From Brevibacillus choshinensis (GTDB taxonomy: Bacteria; Bacillota; Bacilli; Brevibacillales; Brevibacillaceae), in NCBI RefSeq assembly GCF_016811915.1, contig NZ_CP069127.1, positions 2,703,001 through 2,767,000 on the forward strand: a stretch of DNA of 64,000 nt, written 5' to 3'. Each line of letters opens with the position of its first letter. The stretch's first letter is position 1. A program made the translations under genes and the position numbers. Shown one piece after another: positions 43,625 to 52,871 of this stretch. The notes beneath the pieces were generated by a model. That model did no database searches. It worked only from the letters and a program-made list of their open reading frames with translations, and was not told the DNA's origin.

Positions 43625-45418
43625 GTGATCTTGGACTATTTGCAAGTGCAATCTGCCTTTCAGATGAAAGTCATGCCGGGGAAAAACGGCTGGACCTTTC
43701 TCAGCAAAATCTCTGGCAATGCTCAGTTGTGGCGCTGGGATGAAGAAGATTCAAGACCTGTGCAATTGACGTTTTTGCCCGACCGAGTGGTTGACTATAG
43801 CCACTCTCCATGCGGAACGAAGACAGTCGTCGGCATGGATAGCAAGGGAGATGAGCGGCAGCAGCTATTTTTGCTCACCGAAGAAGGAAAGGTCGCGCGG
43901 GCGTTGACGGATTCTCCGTCACACTTTCACTACCTCGGGGGATGGTCCCCATGCGGAGAGAAGATCGTCTGGTCCAGCAACCGCCGACATTCGCGCTGCT
44001 TCGATATCTTCGTACAGAACGTCGAGACAGGGGACTGCGAGGAGGTCTTTCAGTACGACGGAAGATGTGACCCGGTAGCTTGGCTACCTGATGGCAGCGG
44101 GATTATTTTCAGCGTGCAAGAAACCAACATCGACAATGCTCTCTATCGGTTAGACTTGCAATCCAGGTCAGCGAGCAGGCTTTCGATTTGCAATCAAAAT
44201 GCCCGATTTCTTTCCGTGAAGCTCACCAAGGACGGGAGGGGCGGCTATCTTGTGACCGATCGCGGTGAGGACACGATGGGCTTGTGCCAGTTTACCTTTG
44301 ACAGTCCAGAACTGGAGTGCCTGGTCCATACAGCGGGGTGTGACATCGAGGAAATCGTTCTTTCCCAAGATGAACGGCAGATTGCGTTTACGACAAATGA
44401 AGGCGGTATTTCCACGCTGTCTGTCCTTTCTTTGTCCGATCAAACGTGCATAAAAGCGGAGGACGTCCCATTTGGCGTCATCCAATCGCTGGACTGGCAA
44501 TCCGGGGAGCAGTTGACTTTTACCTTGAAAAGCCCGACGATGCCGGGAGATATCTGGACGTATTCGATCCCGGCCCAAACTGCCAGACGGATTACGTACA
44601 TAGGGAAATCGGAAGCGATCGATGCCACTCTGATCACACCAGAGCTCAAATCGTTCCGTTCCTTTGATGGGTTGGAAGTCCCTTATTTTTACTATGCGAA
44701 AGAAGCGGCTGAAGAGTGCCCCGTTGTCGTGTATGTTCATGGCGGACCCGAAAGCCAGATACGCGCCGAGTATCACCCCGTATTTCAGTACTTGGCCAAC
44801 CAAGGCTTCATCGTCGCAGCACCAAACGTTCGGGGCAGCATGGGGTACGGTCGCACCTACGTGCAGCTCGACGACAAGCGAAAACGAATGGATTCGGTCG
44901 CAGACCTCGCTTGGCTTGCGAAGTCGCTTTCGCATCTCGAACAGGTGAATCCCCATGCGATTGGCATCATGGGGCGCAGCTATGGCGGGTTTATGGTTTT
45001 GGCCGCCATGACGCATTATCCGGAGCTTTGGTCAGCGGGCGTGGACATCGTTGGAATTTCCCACTTCCGCACGTTCCTCGAGAATACCGGAGAGTGGAGA
45101 CGCAGTCTGCGAGAAGCGGAGTACGGTTCACTCGCGGAAGACAGCGACTTTTTCGAAGAGATTGCCCCTCTCAATCACTCCGATAAAATCAATGCGCCCT
45201 TGCTGGTGTTTCACGGACGCAACGATACCCGCGTACCTGTCAGCGAGGCAGAGCAGCTGGTCGCGGACATGAAAGCCAGAGGGCAGCAAGTAGACCTGCA
45301 CATCTATGAAGACGAAGGCCACATGACGGAAAAGCTTGACAATCACATCACGATGAATCACAAGATCACCGAGTTTTTTCTGCATCACCTGGCGAAATCC
45401 AATTCGGACGAGGAGTGA
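43625..45418 (+). CDS. S9 family serine peptidase (first of a pair)
   Basis: This 597-residue cytoplasmic peptidase of the prolyl oligopeptidase group has a beta-propeller N-terminal part (about 1-330, with repeated WSPCG and AWLPDGSG blade motifs) and an alpha/beta-hydrolase C-terminal part. The triad is Ser452 (GRSYGGF), Asp534 (HGRNDTRVP) and His566 (DEGHM). The group cuts short peptides, often acyl-blocked or after proline. It starts at GTG 43625, eight bases after GAGGGTG. The second S9 gene begins seven bases after its stop, so the two form an operon. The pair are different in length and are not simple repeats. Confidence 0.93.
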   Translation: MILDYLQVQSAFQMKVMPGKNGWTFLSKISGNAQLWRWDEEDSRPVQLTFLPDRVVDYSHSPCGTKTVVGMDSKGDERQQLFLLTEEGKVARALTDSPSHFHYLGGWSPCGEKIVWSSNRRHSRCFDIFVQNVETGDCEEVFQYDGRCDPVAWLPDGSGIIFSVQETNIDNALYRLDLQSRSASRLSICNQNARFLSVKLTKDGRGGYLVTDRGEDTMGLCQFTFDSPELECLVHTAGCDIEEIVLSQDERQIAFTTNEGGISTLSVLSLSDQTCIKAEDVPFGVIQSLDWQSGEQLTFTLKSPTMPGDIWTYSIPAQTARRITYIGKSEAIDATLITPELKSFRSFDGLEVPYFYYAKEAAEECPVVVYVHGGPESQIRAEYHPVFQYLANQGFIVAAPNVRGSMGYGRTYVQLDDKRKRMDSVADLAWLAKSLSHLEQVNPHAIGIMGRSYGGFMVLAAMTHYPELWSAGVDIVGISHFRTFLENTGEWRRSLREAEYGSLAEDSDFFEEIAPLNHSDKINAPLLVFHGRNDTRVPVSEAEQLVADMKARGQQVDLHIYEDEGHMTEKLDNHITMNHKITEFFLHHLAKSNSDEE

Positions 45419-45424
45419 AGGACG

Positions 45425-47446
45425 ATGGTACAAAACAAACGAGGCATTACTGCAGAGGATTTTTATCGGATGCGTTATACGAGTGACCCGCAGCTATCTC
45501 CGGATGGGAAGGCTGTCGCCTACGTACAGACCATGGTGGACGACGACCGTTCGTATCGGAATCACCTGTTCATCCAGTCGATGGAGGACAGGACGGTGAC
45601 AGCCTTGACAGAAGGAGCTGTCAGGGATACTTCGCCGCGCTGGTCTCCAGACGGTTCTCAGATTTGTTTTGTCTCCAAGCGTTCCGGAACGTCTCAGATC
45701 TGGCTGATCGATGCCAAAGGAGGGGAGCCCAAGCAGCTTACCCGCTGCAAAACGGGTGCAGCGAATCCTGTCTGGTCCCCGGATGGCAAGCACATCGCTT
45801 TCTCGTCCATGATGACGGCTGATGATTCGTTTGAGGAGCTGGAGAGCGAAGAAAAGAAGGAAGCGCCAAAAAAAGCGATCGTCGTCAATCGCATGAAGTA
45901 CAAGTCGGATGATTTCGGCTATGTTTACGACACGACCAAGCATATCGCCGTGGTGCATGTAGAGACAGGGGAGATCACCCCTCTTACAAAAGGTGATTAC
46001 CTGCATACAGTGGGCGCATGGTCTCCAGACGGTCAATGGCTGGCCATTACTGCCAATCGCGTAGAGAATACCGATACGCAGCACAGCGTTGACGTTTATC
46101 TCGTCCCTGTGGGTGGGGGCGAGTGGAAAAAACTGACCCGCAGCATGGGCACCTTCTTTTTCCCCAGCTGGTCAGCAGATAGCAAAAAGCTGTCTTATAT
46201 GGGAAGCGAGTCGCCGACACAGCTGATCGCGACGCAAAAGAAGCTGTGGGTAACCGATCTGGAAAGCGGCATCCAGACGTGCCTCACTGCTGATTGGGAC
46301 GTTCAGGTGGGAGACTCGACGATCGGGGATGTGCGTTCTCCGGGTCATCCGAATCCGGGAGGCGTCTGGACAACGGATGGAGCAGGCATGTATTTCATCG
46401 CCAGCGAACGCGGGAACTCCGGGCTGTACCATGCGACCCTGAATGGGGAAATCACACAGATTGTTGGAGGACCGCGCAACATTTATGGCTTCTCTCTGCA
46501 TGCAGAGCAAAACAAAGCGGTGATTGCGGTCAGTGATCCGTTCACGCCGGGAGATCTCTATGAAGTCGATCTGCTGACAGGGGAAGAAGTGCGTCTGACG
46601 GATGTCAATCGCGAGCTGCTGGCCGAGCTGGAATTACCCGAACCGATCGAATTGGAGTACGAAGGGCAAGATGGCTGGAAGCTGCACGGCTGGCTTCTGA
46701 AACCCGTAGGGCATAAGGCCGATCAAAAATACCCGATGGTCCTGCAGATCCACGGAGGTCCGCATTCCATGTACGGAAATACGTTTTTCCATGAGTTCCA
46801 GCTGCTTGCGGCAAATGGCTATGCCGTCCTCTATACTAACCCGCGCGGCAGCTTGGGCTACGGAGAGAAATTTGTGCAGGCTTGCTGCGGTGATTACGGA
46901 GGAAACGACTACCTCGATCTGATGAGCGCGGTGAAGTACGCGTGCGAACGGTTCGATTGGATTGACACCGATCGCTTGGGAGTGGCAGGGGGCAGCTACG
47001 GAGGTTTTATGACCAACTGGATCGTCGGTCAGACGAAGCTGTTCAAAGCGGCTGTGACGGATCGGAGCATCTGCAACTGGCTCAGCTTCTACGGGGTGAG
47101 CGACATCGGCTACTATTTCTCGGCAGAGGAAATCCAGGCCAACCCGTTTGACAATCCCGAAAAGCTCTGGCAGCACTCGCCGATCCGCCATGTCGCCAAC
47201 ATCGAGACGCCGCTGCTCATCATGCACGGCGAACAGGATCATCGCTGCCCGATCGAACAGGCGGAGCAGCTGTACATCGCGTTGCAGCACCAAGGAAAAG
47301 CGCCGGTGAGCTTCATCCGATTCCCGGGTGCCAGCCACGAGCTGTCACGCAGTGGAGATCCGGTGCAGCGAGTGCTGCGACTGCAGTATACAGCGGAGTG
47401 GTTTGACACGTATTTGCACCAAACAGAAAAAGTGGTCATGGAATAA
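45425..47446 (+). CDS. S9 family serine peptidase, acylaminoacyl-peptidase-like (second of a pair)
   Basis: This 673-residue S9 peptidase has an N-terminal propeller (about 1-400), with repeats such as LSPDGKAVAYV, WSPDGSQICFV and WSPDGKHIAFS. The catalytic domain carries Ser524 (GGSYGGF), Asp605 (EQDHRCP) and His638 (ASHELS). It resembles the S9C group, which releases acylated or free N-terminal residues from small peptides. The ATG follows GGAGTGAAGGACG. It is coupled to the preceding S9 gene, and a terminator follows about 15 bases after the stop. Confidence 0.94.
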   Translation: MVQNKRGITAEDFYRMRYTSDPQLSPDGKAVAYVQTMVDDDRSYRNHLFIQSMEDRTVTALTEGAVRDTSPRWSPDGSQICFVSKRSGTSQIWLIDAKGGEPKQLTRCKTGAANPVWSPDGKHIAFSSMMTADDSFEELESEEKKEAPKKAIVVNRMKYKSDDFGYVYDTTKHIAVVHVETGEITPLTKGDYLHTVGAWSPDGQWLAITANRVENTDTQHSVDVYLVPVGGGEWKKLTRSMGTFFFPSWSADSKKLSYMGSESPTQLIATQKKLWVTDLESGIQTCLTADWDVQVGDSTIGDVRSPGHPNPGGVWTTDGAGMYFIASERGNSGLYHATLNGEITQIVGGPRNIYGFSLHAEQNKAVIAVSDPFTPGDLYEVDLLTGEEVRLTDVNRELLAELELPEPIELEYEGQDGWKLHGWLLKPVGHKADQKYPMVLQIHGGPHSMYGNTFFHEFQLLAANGYAVLYTNPRGSLGYGEKFVQACCGDYGGNDYLDLMSAVKYACERFDWIDTDRLGVAGGSYGGFMTNWIVGQTKLFKAAVTDRSICNWLSFYGVSDIGYYFSAEEIQANPFDNPEKLWQHSPIRHVANIETPLLIMHGEQDHRCPIEQAEQLYIALQHQGKAPVSFIRFPGASHELSRSGDPVQRVLRLQYTAEWFDTYLHQTEKVVME

Positions 47447-47462
47447 CCGCTTGGATGTAGGG

Positions 47463-47495
47463 AAAAAAGGGACGTCAAAAGGGCGTTCCTTTTTC
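47463..47495 (+). terminator. Terminator after the S9 peptidase pair
   Basis: AAAAAGGGACGTC pairs with GGCGTTCCTTTTT through two G-U pairs around a short loop, followed by TTTTTC. Confidence 0.82.
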
Positions 47496-47559
47496 TGAAA
47501 AAATAATTCCTAGTTTTCCAATTGGATGATAACGATTACAAACAGCGAAATAGCAACAA

Positions 47560-47573
47560 TGAAAACGTTTTCA
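47560..47573. promoter_or_regulatory. Catabolite responsive element (cre) for CcpA
   Basis: TGAAAACGTTTTCA is a perfect palindrome and fits the CcpA consensus TGWNANCGNTNWCA at every position. It lies about 40 bases upstream of the -35 of the second transporter operon. That upstream position is more usual for activation than for blocking, though other LacI-type proteins could also use it. Confidence 0.7.
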
Positions 47574-47611
47574 TAATTAATCGTTAATTCAGAATAGACT
47601 GAAAAATTTAA

Positions 47612-47640
47612 TTGAATTGATAACTGAATATTCGTATACT
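47612..47640 (+). promoter_or_regulatory. Predicted sigma-A promoter of transporter operon 2
   Basis: TTGAAT (47612-47617) and TATACT (47635-47640) are 17 bases apart in AT-rich sequence, about 40 bases before the amidohydrolase start. Confidence 0.65.
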
Positions 47641-47680
47641 CAAACTATGGATTTTGACTACAGTTGAGAGGGGAGTCCAA

Positions 47681-48889
47681 ATGCTGAATAACTGGTTTGC
47701 GCAGATTGAAGCGATGTACGAGCAGATGGTCGCGTGGAGAAGGCATATGCATCAGTATCCTGAGCTTTCGTTTCAAGAAGTGGAGACACCCAAGATGATT
47801 GCGGGCATTCTGGAGAGTTATGGCATTGACGTGAAAACGCACGTCGGCGGCCGAGGCGTTGTCGGTACCATTCGTGGGGCAAAGCCTGGGAAGACGATCG
47901 CTTTGCGGGCAGACTTTGATGCGCTCCCCATTCCGGACGAAAAGGATGTCCCGTACAAGTCAAAAGTACCCGGCGTCATGCACGCTTGCGGCCACGACGG
48001 ACACACCGCAACCTTGCTCGCTGTAGCAAAAGTGCTGAGTGAAAATCGGGACAAGCTCTCGGGAAATGTGGTTTTGCTCCATCAACACGCAGAAGAGCTC
48101 GCTCCGGGCGGTGCACTCGAGATGATTGCAGACGGTTGTCTGGATGGCGTCGATGTCGTGTTTGGCACCCATCTCACTTCCCAGGCACCGACAGGCACAT
48201 ACTTGTACAGCAAAGGATACGCGATGGCAGCAGCAGACTCATTTGAGATCAAGGTGCAGGGAAAAGGTGGACATGGAGCATCCCCGCACGAAACGATAGA
48301 TGCCGTGGCGATCGGAGCACAGCTCATCAATCAGCTGCAATACATCGTCAGCAGACAGATCAATCCGCAGAAAGCAGCGGTCCTATCGGTAGGGTCCTTC
48401 CACGCAGGAAATGCAGGGAATGTGATTGCGGACTCGGCAATATTGAAAGGGACCGTGCGTTCTTTTGATGAGAATGTCAGGGAGCATATGCAGCGCGAGG
48501 TTACCAATATCGTGAACGGGATCGGTGTAGCCTTGCATGCGGATTGTCAGTTGACCTATCAGTCTGGATATCCGGCGGTCTACAATCACGCTGCAGAGAC
48601 GGATGTCTTCCTGGAAACGGTACGACAATTTGCGGAAGGAAGCCAGCTGGTGGAAATGACGCCGATTATGGGCAGCGAGGATTTTGCCTACTATTTGCTT
48701 GAAAAGCCAGGGATGTTTTTCTTTACGGGTGCCCGAAATGAAGAGACGGGAGCCAAATACCCACATCATCACCCGATGTTCGACTTCGATGAACAGGCGA
48801 TGGTTCACGCAGCAAAAGCATTGGTTGCCCTCGTTTATCATTACGCTGTAGAGGAAGAGACAAAGCCGGTTCCCGAAGCAGCACTGTAG
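47681..48889 (+). CDS. M20D amidohydrolase (first in operon 2)
   Basis: This 402-residue metallo-amidohydrolase of the M20D family removes acyl groups from N-acyl amino acids or related compounds. Metal ligands are readable: Cys and His in HACGHDGHTA, Glu in HQHAEELAPGGALEM, His in GTHLTSQAP and GGHGASPHETID. The dimer domain follows. ATG 47681 is preceded by GAGGGGAG; an in-frame TTG at 47654 overlaps the promoter region. It opens a seven- or eight-gene operon with a peptide ABC transporter. A close paralogue ends the operon (55947-57164). The real substrate, an N-acyl amino acid, peptide or hippurate-like compound, is unknown. Confidence 0.92.
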   Translation: MLNNWFAQIEAMYEQMVAWRRHMHQYPELSFQEVETPKMIAGILESYGIDVKTHVGGRGVVGTIRGAKPGKTIALRADFDALPIPDEKDVPYKSKVPGVMHACGHDGHTATLLAVAKVLSENRDKLSGNVVLLHQHAEELAPGGALEMIADGCLDGVDVVFGTHLTSQAPTGTYLYSKGYAMAAADSFEIKVQGKGGHGASPHETIDAVAIGAQLINQLQYIVSRQINPQKAAVLSVGSFHAGNAGNVIADSAILKGTVRSFDENVREHMQREVTNIVNGIGVALHADCQLTYQSGYPAVYNHAAETDVFLETVRQFAEGSQLVEMTPIMGSEDFAYYLLEKPGMFFFTGARNEETGAKYPHHHPMFDFDEQAMVHAAKALVALVYHYAVEEETKPVPEAAL

Positions 48890-48923
48890 AGGGTACATGA
48901 CGATAACGACGGGGGTGGGAGAC

Positions 48924-49946
48924 TTGGAAAAAAACTTTTTGGAAGTAGATAAACTACAGACGGCATTCAAAACGGACAAGGGCGAGGTCGTCTCCGTGGA
49001 AGAAGTGAGCTTTCAGCTGAGGCAAGGCGAAACGATCGGGATCGTCGGTGAATCCGGATGCGGCAAGAGTGTCACGTCTTTGTCCCTCATGAGATTGCTC
49101 GGCAGCTCAGGTTTTATCAAAAAGGGCTCCATCACCTTCAACGGCAAGGATTTGACAAAGCTGACGGAAGCAGAGATGCGGCAGATCCGCGGAAATGAAA
49201 TCTCCATGATCTTTCAGGAGCCGATGACCTCCTTGAATCCAGTCTTTACGATCGGGAATCAGATGCTGGAGCTGATCAATCTGCATATGAAGCTGCCTGC
49301 GAAAGAGGCGAGGGCATACGCGATTGAAATGCTGACCCGGGTCGGAATCCCGCGGGCATCGGAAATCATCGACGAATATCCCCACAAGCTTTCGGGTGGA
49401 ATGAGGCAGCGGGTCATGATCGCCATGGCATTGTCTTGCAAGCCAAAATTATTGATTGCGGACGAACCGACCACAGCACTGGACGTTACGATCCAGGCAC
49501 AGATTCTGGAGCTGATGAAAAAGCTGCGCAATGAGTCGAACACCGCGATCATGATCATTTCTCACGATTTGGGCGTAATCGCAGAGATGGCGGACAAAGT
49601 ACTCGTCATGTACGCCGGCCAAGTCGTAGAAGAAGCAGATGTTTTCACCCTGTTCGACAACCCCAAGCACCCCTACACCAAAGGATTAATGGATTCGATC
49701 CCCCACCTAGAGCACGACAGCGACCAGAGGCTTTTCTCCATCCCTGGAACGGTACCGACCATTCATCAAATGCCACAAGGATGCCGGTTTCACACACGCT
49801 GCCAATACGCCATCGAAAAATGCGCACACGAAAAACCGCCTTTGCTCCCCATCGAAGCACACAGTGACCACCGAGTTCGCTGCTGGCTGCTGCAAGACGA
49901 ACCAGGCCGAGCCCCTATCCCGTCCAGGACAGAGGTGATCGCATGA
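48924..49946 (+). CDS. Oligopeptide ABC transporter ATPase, OppD/DppD type (operon 2)
   Basis: This 340-residue ATPase drives peptide import. Walker A is GESGCGKS at 42-49. The signature LSGGMRQRVMIAMAL and Walker B LLIADEPTTALD are intact, with SHDLGVI as the H-loop. The end has the oligopeptide extension GCRFHTRCQYAIEKC. I prefer TTG 48924, with GGGGGTGGGAG just upstream, because it gives the usual OppD opening. ATG 48897 in the same frame has AGAGGG only three bases away and would add nine residues. The stop overlaps the start of the OppF-type gene by four bases (ATGA). Confidence 0.94.
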   Translation: MEKNFLEVDKLQTAFKTDKGEVVSVEEVSFQLRQGETIGIVGESGCGKSVTSLSLMRLLGSSGFIKKGSITFNGKDLTKLTEAEMRQIRGNEISMIFQEPMTSLNPVFTIGNQMLELINLHMKLPAKEARAYAIEMLTRVGIPRASEIIDEYPHKLSGGMRQRVMIAMALSCKPKLLIADEPTTALDVTIQAQILELMKKLRNESNTAIMIISHDLGVIAEMADKVLVMYAGQVVEEADVFTLFDNPKHPYTKGLMDSIPHLEHDSDQRLFSIPGTVPTIHQMPQGCRFHTRCQYAIEKCAHEKPPLLPIEAHSDHRVRCWLLQDEPGRAPIPSRTEVIA

Positions 49947-50932
49947 ACATAACTACCCCAGAAAAACCCACACCATTGCTGGAAGTCCAAAATTTGAAAA
50001 AGTACTTCCCGATCAAAAAAGGGATCATTTCTCGTACCGTCGGTCACGTGAAAGCCGTTGATGGATTAGATCTGACCATCTATCAGGGAGAAACGATTTC
50101 CCTTGTAGGGGAGTCGGGTTGTGGAAAGTCGACGACAGGACGAGCGATCGTTCAATTGGATCCGCAGACAGAAGGAAAAGTCATTTTTCAGGGCAAGGAG
50201 CTTACTTCGCTGTCTACGATGGAACTGCGCAAAATGCGGACAGACCTGCAGATCATCTTTCAGGATCCATACTCCTCCCTGAATCCGAGAAAAAGAATCG
50301 GAGACCTCTTGTCAGAGCCTCTGCTCGCGCACAAGCTGGCAGACAAGAGTGAGGTTACCAAAAAAGTGGACGACATCCTGGAAATCGTAGGCTTGTCCAA
50401 GTTCCACAAAAGCCGCTACCCGCATGAGTTTTCAGGCGGGCAGAGGCAGCGGATCGGCATTGCCCGAGCACTGATCCTTCAGCCAAAGCTGATTGTCTGC
50501 GACGAGCCGGTGTCAGCGCTGGACGTTTCCATCCAGGCGCAAGTCTTGAATCTGCTCAAGGACCTCCAAAAAGAATTTCAATTGACCTATCTGTTCATTG
50601 CACACGGTCTAGGTGTCGTAAAGTACATCAGTGATCGAATAGCCGTCATGTATTTGGGCAAAATCGTCGAGCTCGCCAAAACGGAGGACATTTTCAAAAA
50701 TCCTCGTCATCCGTATACACAGGCGCTGCTCCATGCGTATCCGATTCCCAATCCGCATCTGCGCAACAGGGAACGCATTGTGATGGAAGGGGATGTCCCC
50801 AATCCGGCCAATCCGCCCAAAGGCTGCAGCTTTCACGCCCGTTGTCCACTTGCGCAGAACATTTGCAAGGAGAAATCGCCAGTCCTGCAGGGCGACCATC
50901 ATACCGTAGCCTGCCATTTTCCGCTGGGCTAA
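49943..50932 (+). CDS. Oligopeptide ABC transporter ATPase, OppF/DppF type (operon 2)
   Basis: This 329-residue ATPase is the partner of the OppD subunit. Walker A GESGCGKS is at 56-63. The signature [17 protein letters not shown] and Walker [15 protein letters not shown] follow. The H-loop reads AHGLGVV, where family members nearly always have SHDL, so the Asp after the switch His is replaced by Gly. The His itself is kept, and activity is probably retained. The C-terminal [15 protein letters not shown] is present. The start overlaps the oppD stop, implying coupled translation. The permease gene follows 20 bases later. Confidence 0.94.
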   Translation: MNITTPEKPTPLLEVQNLKKYFPIKKGIISRTVGHVKAVDGLDLTIYQGETISLVGESGCGKSTTGRAIVQLDPQTEGKVIFQGKELTSLSTMELRKMRTDLQIIFQDPYSSLNPRKRIGDLLSEPLLAHKLADKSEVTKKVDDILEIVGLSKFHKSRYPHEFSGGQRQRIGIARALILQPKLIVCDEPVSALDVSIQAQVLNLLKDLQKEFQLTYLFIAHGLGVVKYISDRIAVMYLGKIVELAKTEDIFKNPRHPYTQALLHAYPIPNPHLRNRERIVMEGDVPNPANPPKGCSFHARCPLAQNICKEKSPVLQGDHHTVACHFPLG

Positions 50933-50952
50933 CAGAAAGGAGAGAGGATCTC

Positions 50953-51903
50953 ATGTTTCCGTATATCATCCGAAGACTCTTGATTGCCATTCCTGTTCTC
51001 CTCGGGGTTACGGTATTCAGCTTTTTCATCGTGAATCTGGCTCCGGGAAACCCGGTGGAGATGTTCGTCAATCCGGATACGTCCGCAGCCGATATCGAAC
51101 TGAAAAAAGAAGCGTTGGGGCTAAATGACCCGATTTACGTCCAATACGTCCGCTGGCTCGGCAATTTGGTTCAGGGAGACTTCGGTTTCTCGTATTCGAC
51201 GTACGAGCCTGTGATGGGAATGGTCTCTTCCCGTATCGGACCGACGCTGCTCCTGATGGGGACGGCCCTGATCGTCGCGTACCTCATTGCGATCCCGATC
51301 GGGGTGCTGAGTGCGACTAGACAGTACTCTTGGCTCGATTATTTATCGACGTCCGTCTCTTTTTTGGGTATTTCCATTCCTCACTTTTTTCTGGGCCTCG
51401 GATTCATTTACATATTCGCGGTCCAGCTGCACGCGCTGCCGACAGGAGGAATGACTACGCTTGGGAGTGACGGCGGCTTTGGCGATACGTTCAAGCATTT
51501 GATCATGCCGGCGCTGGTGCTCGGTGCAGGTATCGCCGGAAGGATGGTTCGCTACGTTCGCTCCAGCATGCTGGATATCCTGGGTCAAGATTATTTGCGG
51601 ACGGCGCGTTCCAAGGGATTGCGCGAATTTTTCGTCATTAACAAGCACGGCTTTCGCAACGCTCTGATACCGATTATTACAGTGATCGGGATCGATGTCT
51701 CTGTATTGATTGGGGGTGCAGTCGTTACCGAGCAGATTTTTCAGTGGCCGGGCTTGGGACAGCTGACCATCCAGTCGATTGGCTCTCGGGATTATCCTAC
51801 CTTGATGGCGATCAACTTCCTGGCAGCCATTGCCGTGCTGTCATCCAATCTGCTCGCGGACATCTTCTATTCGGTTGCAGATCCGCGCATCAAATATGAT
51901 TAA
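50953..51903 (+). CDS. Oligopeptide ABC transporter permease, DppB/OppB type (operon 2)
   Basis: This 316-residue permease has six predicted helices. MFPYIIRRLLIAIPVLLGVT and the end VADPRIKYD are usual for the B subunit. The EAA coupling loop includes MLDILGQDYLRTARSKG. ATG 50953 has AAAGGAGAGAGG upstream. An in-frame start at 50842 lies inside the ATPase gene and is not used. It forms the channel with the C-type permease encoded 21 bases downstream. Confidence 0.94.
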   Translation: MFPYIIRRLLIAIPVLLGVTVFSFFIVNLAPGNPVEMFVNPDTSAADIELKKEALGLNDPIYVQYVRWLGNLVQGDFGFSYSTYEPVMGMVSSRIGPTLLLMGTALIVAYLIAIPIGVLSATRQYSWLDYLSTSVSFLGISIPHFFLGLGFIYIFAVQLHALPTGGMTTLGSDGGFGDTFKHLIMPALVLGAGIAGRMVRYVRSSMLDILGQDYLRTARSKGLREFFVINKHGFRNALIPIITVIGIDVSVLIGGAVVTEQIFQWPGLGQLTIQSIGSRDYPTLMAINFLAAIAVLSSNLLADIFYSVADPRIKYD

Positions 51904-51924
51904 CGTTGGATTGGGGGGATAACC

Positions 51925-52839
51925 ATGTCGATGGTCAATGTGAAAACAGAGCATGAGATTCCACTGGCGAGTCAACACATCCAGATGGGGGCGGAAGAAA
52001 GCTATTTCCGAATGATTGTCAAACGATTCCTCAAGCACAAGCTCGCTGTGCTAGGCTTGATTGTATTTTGTCTGATTATTTTGTCAGCAGCTTTGGCGCC
52101 CGTCATCGCTCCCAGCGATCCGTACGCCATCTCTGGAGAGTTCGCAGCGGCTCCGTCCGATGCGCATATGCTGGGGACGGACCAGGTCGGCCGGGATCTG
52201 TTGAGTCGCCTGATCTATGCCTCGCGGGTCTCGCTCTCTGTAGGCGTTGGCGCAGTAGCCATTTACGTGGTCATTGGCACGGTGCTTGGGGCCATGGCAG
52301 GATATTTCGGCAAATGGGTTGATATGATCATCATGCGTATCACGGATGTCTTCATGTCATTCCCGTACCTCATGGTCATTCTGGTCCTCGTGAGCATCAT
52401 GGGACCGAGCTTGTTCAACATCGTCGTCGTGCTGGGGCTGCTAGGCTGGCCAGCCATCGCTCGCATCGTCCGGGGAAGCGTACTCTCGATCAAGGAGATG
52501 GATTACATCAAAGCGGGGATCGCGCTCGGCTATTCCACACCCAAAATTGTCTTTCAGCATATTTTGCCGAACTGCTTGGCGCCTATTTTGGTCAATGCGA
52601 CGTTCGGGATCGCCCAGGCAATCATCATGGAGGCATCCCTCAGCTTTCTGGGGATGGGGGTTCAGCCTCCGACGGCGAGCTGGGGCAACATGCTGACAGA
52701 AGCACAATCACTGACGGTATTATCATCCCAGCCTTGGCTTTGGGTCCCGCCTGGCTTGATGATCCTGCTGGCTGTCCTCTCGATCAATTTCATGGGTGAC
52801 GGCCTCAGGGATGCAATGGATCCGAGGAGCTTGAAGTAA
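51925..52839 (+). CDS. Oligopeptide ABC transporter permease, DppC/OppC type (operon 2)
   Basis: This 304-residue permease has an N-terminal cytoplasmic stretch, then six helices. MLGTDQVGRDLLSRLIYAS and ASLSFLGMGVQPPTASWG are the C-subunit marks. The EAA loop is GWPAIARIVRGSVLSIKEMDY. The ATG follows GGGGGGATAACC. It is encoded between the B permease and the binding protein, giving the order D-F-B-C-A, which differs from the A-B-C-D-F order of operon 1. Confidence 0.94.
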   Translation: MSMVNVKTEHEIPLASQHIQMGAEESYFRMIVKRFLKHKLAVLGLIVFCLIILSAALAPVIAPSDPYAISGEFAAAPSDAHMLGTDQVGRDLLSRLIYASRVSLSVGVGAVAIYVVIGTVLGAMAGYFGKWVDMIIMRITDVFMSFPYLMVILVLVSIMGPSLFNIVVVLGLLGWPAIARIVRGSVLSIKEMDYIKAGIALGYSTPKIVFQHILPNCLAPILVNATFGIAQAIIMEASLSFLGMGVQPPTASWGNMLTEAQSLTVLSSQPWLWVPPGLMILLAVLSINFMGDGLRDAMDPRSLK

Positions 52840-52871
52840 CAGGCTGGCAACAACAAAAAAGAGGGGGTCTA

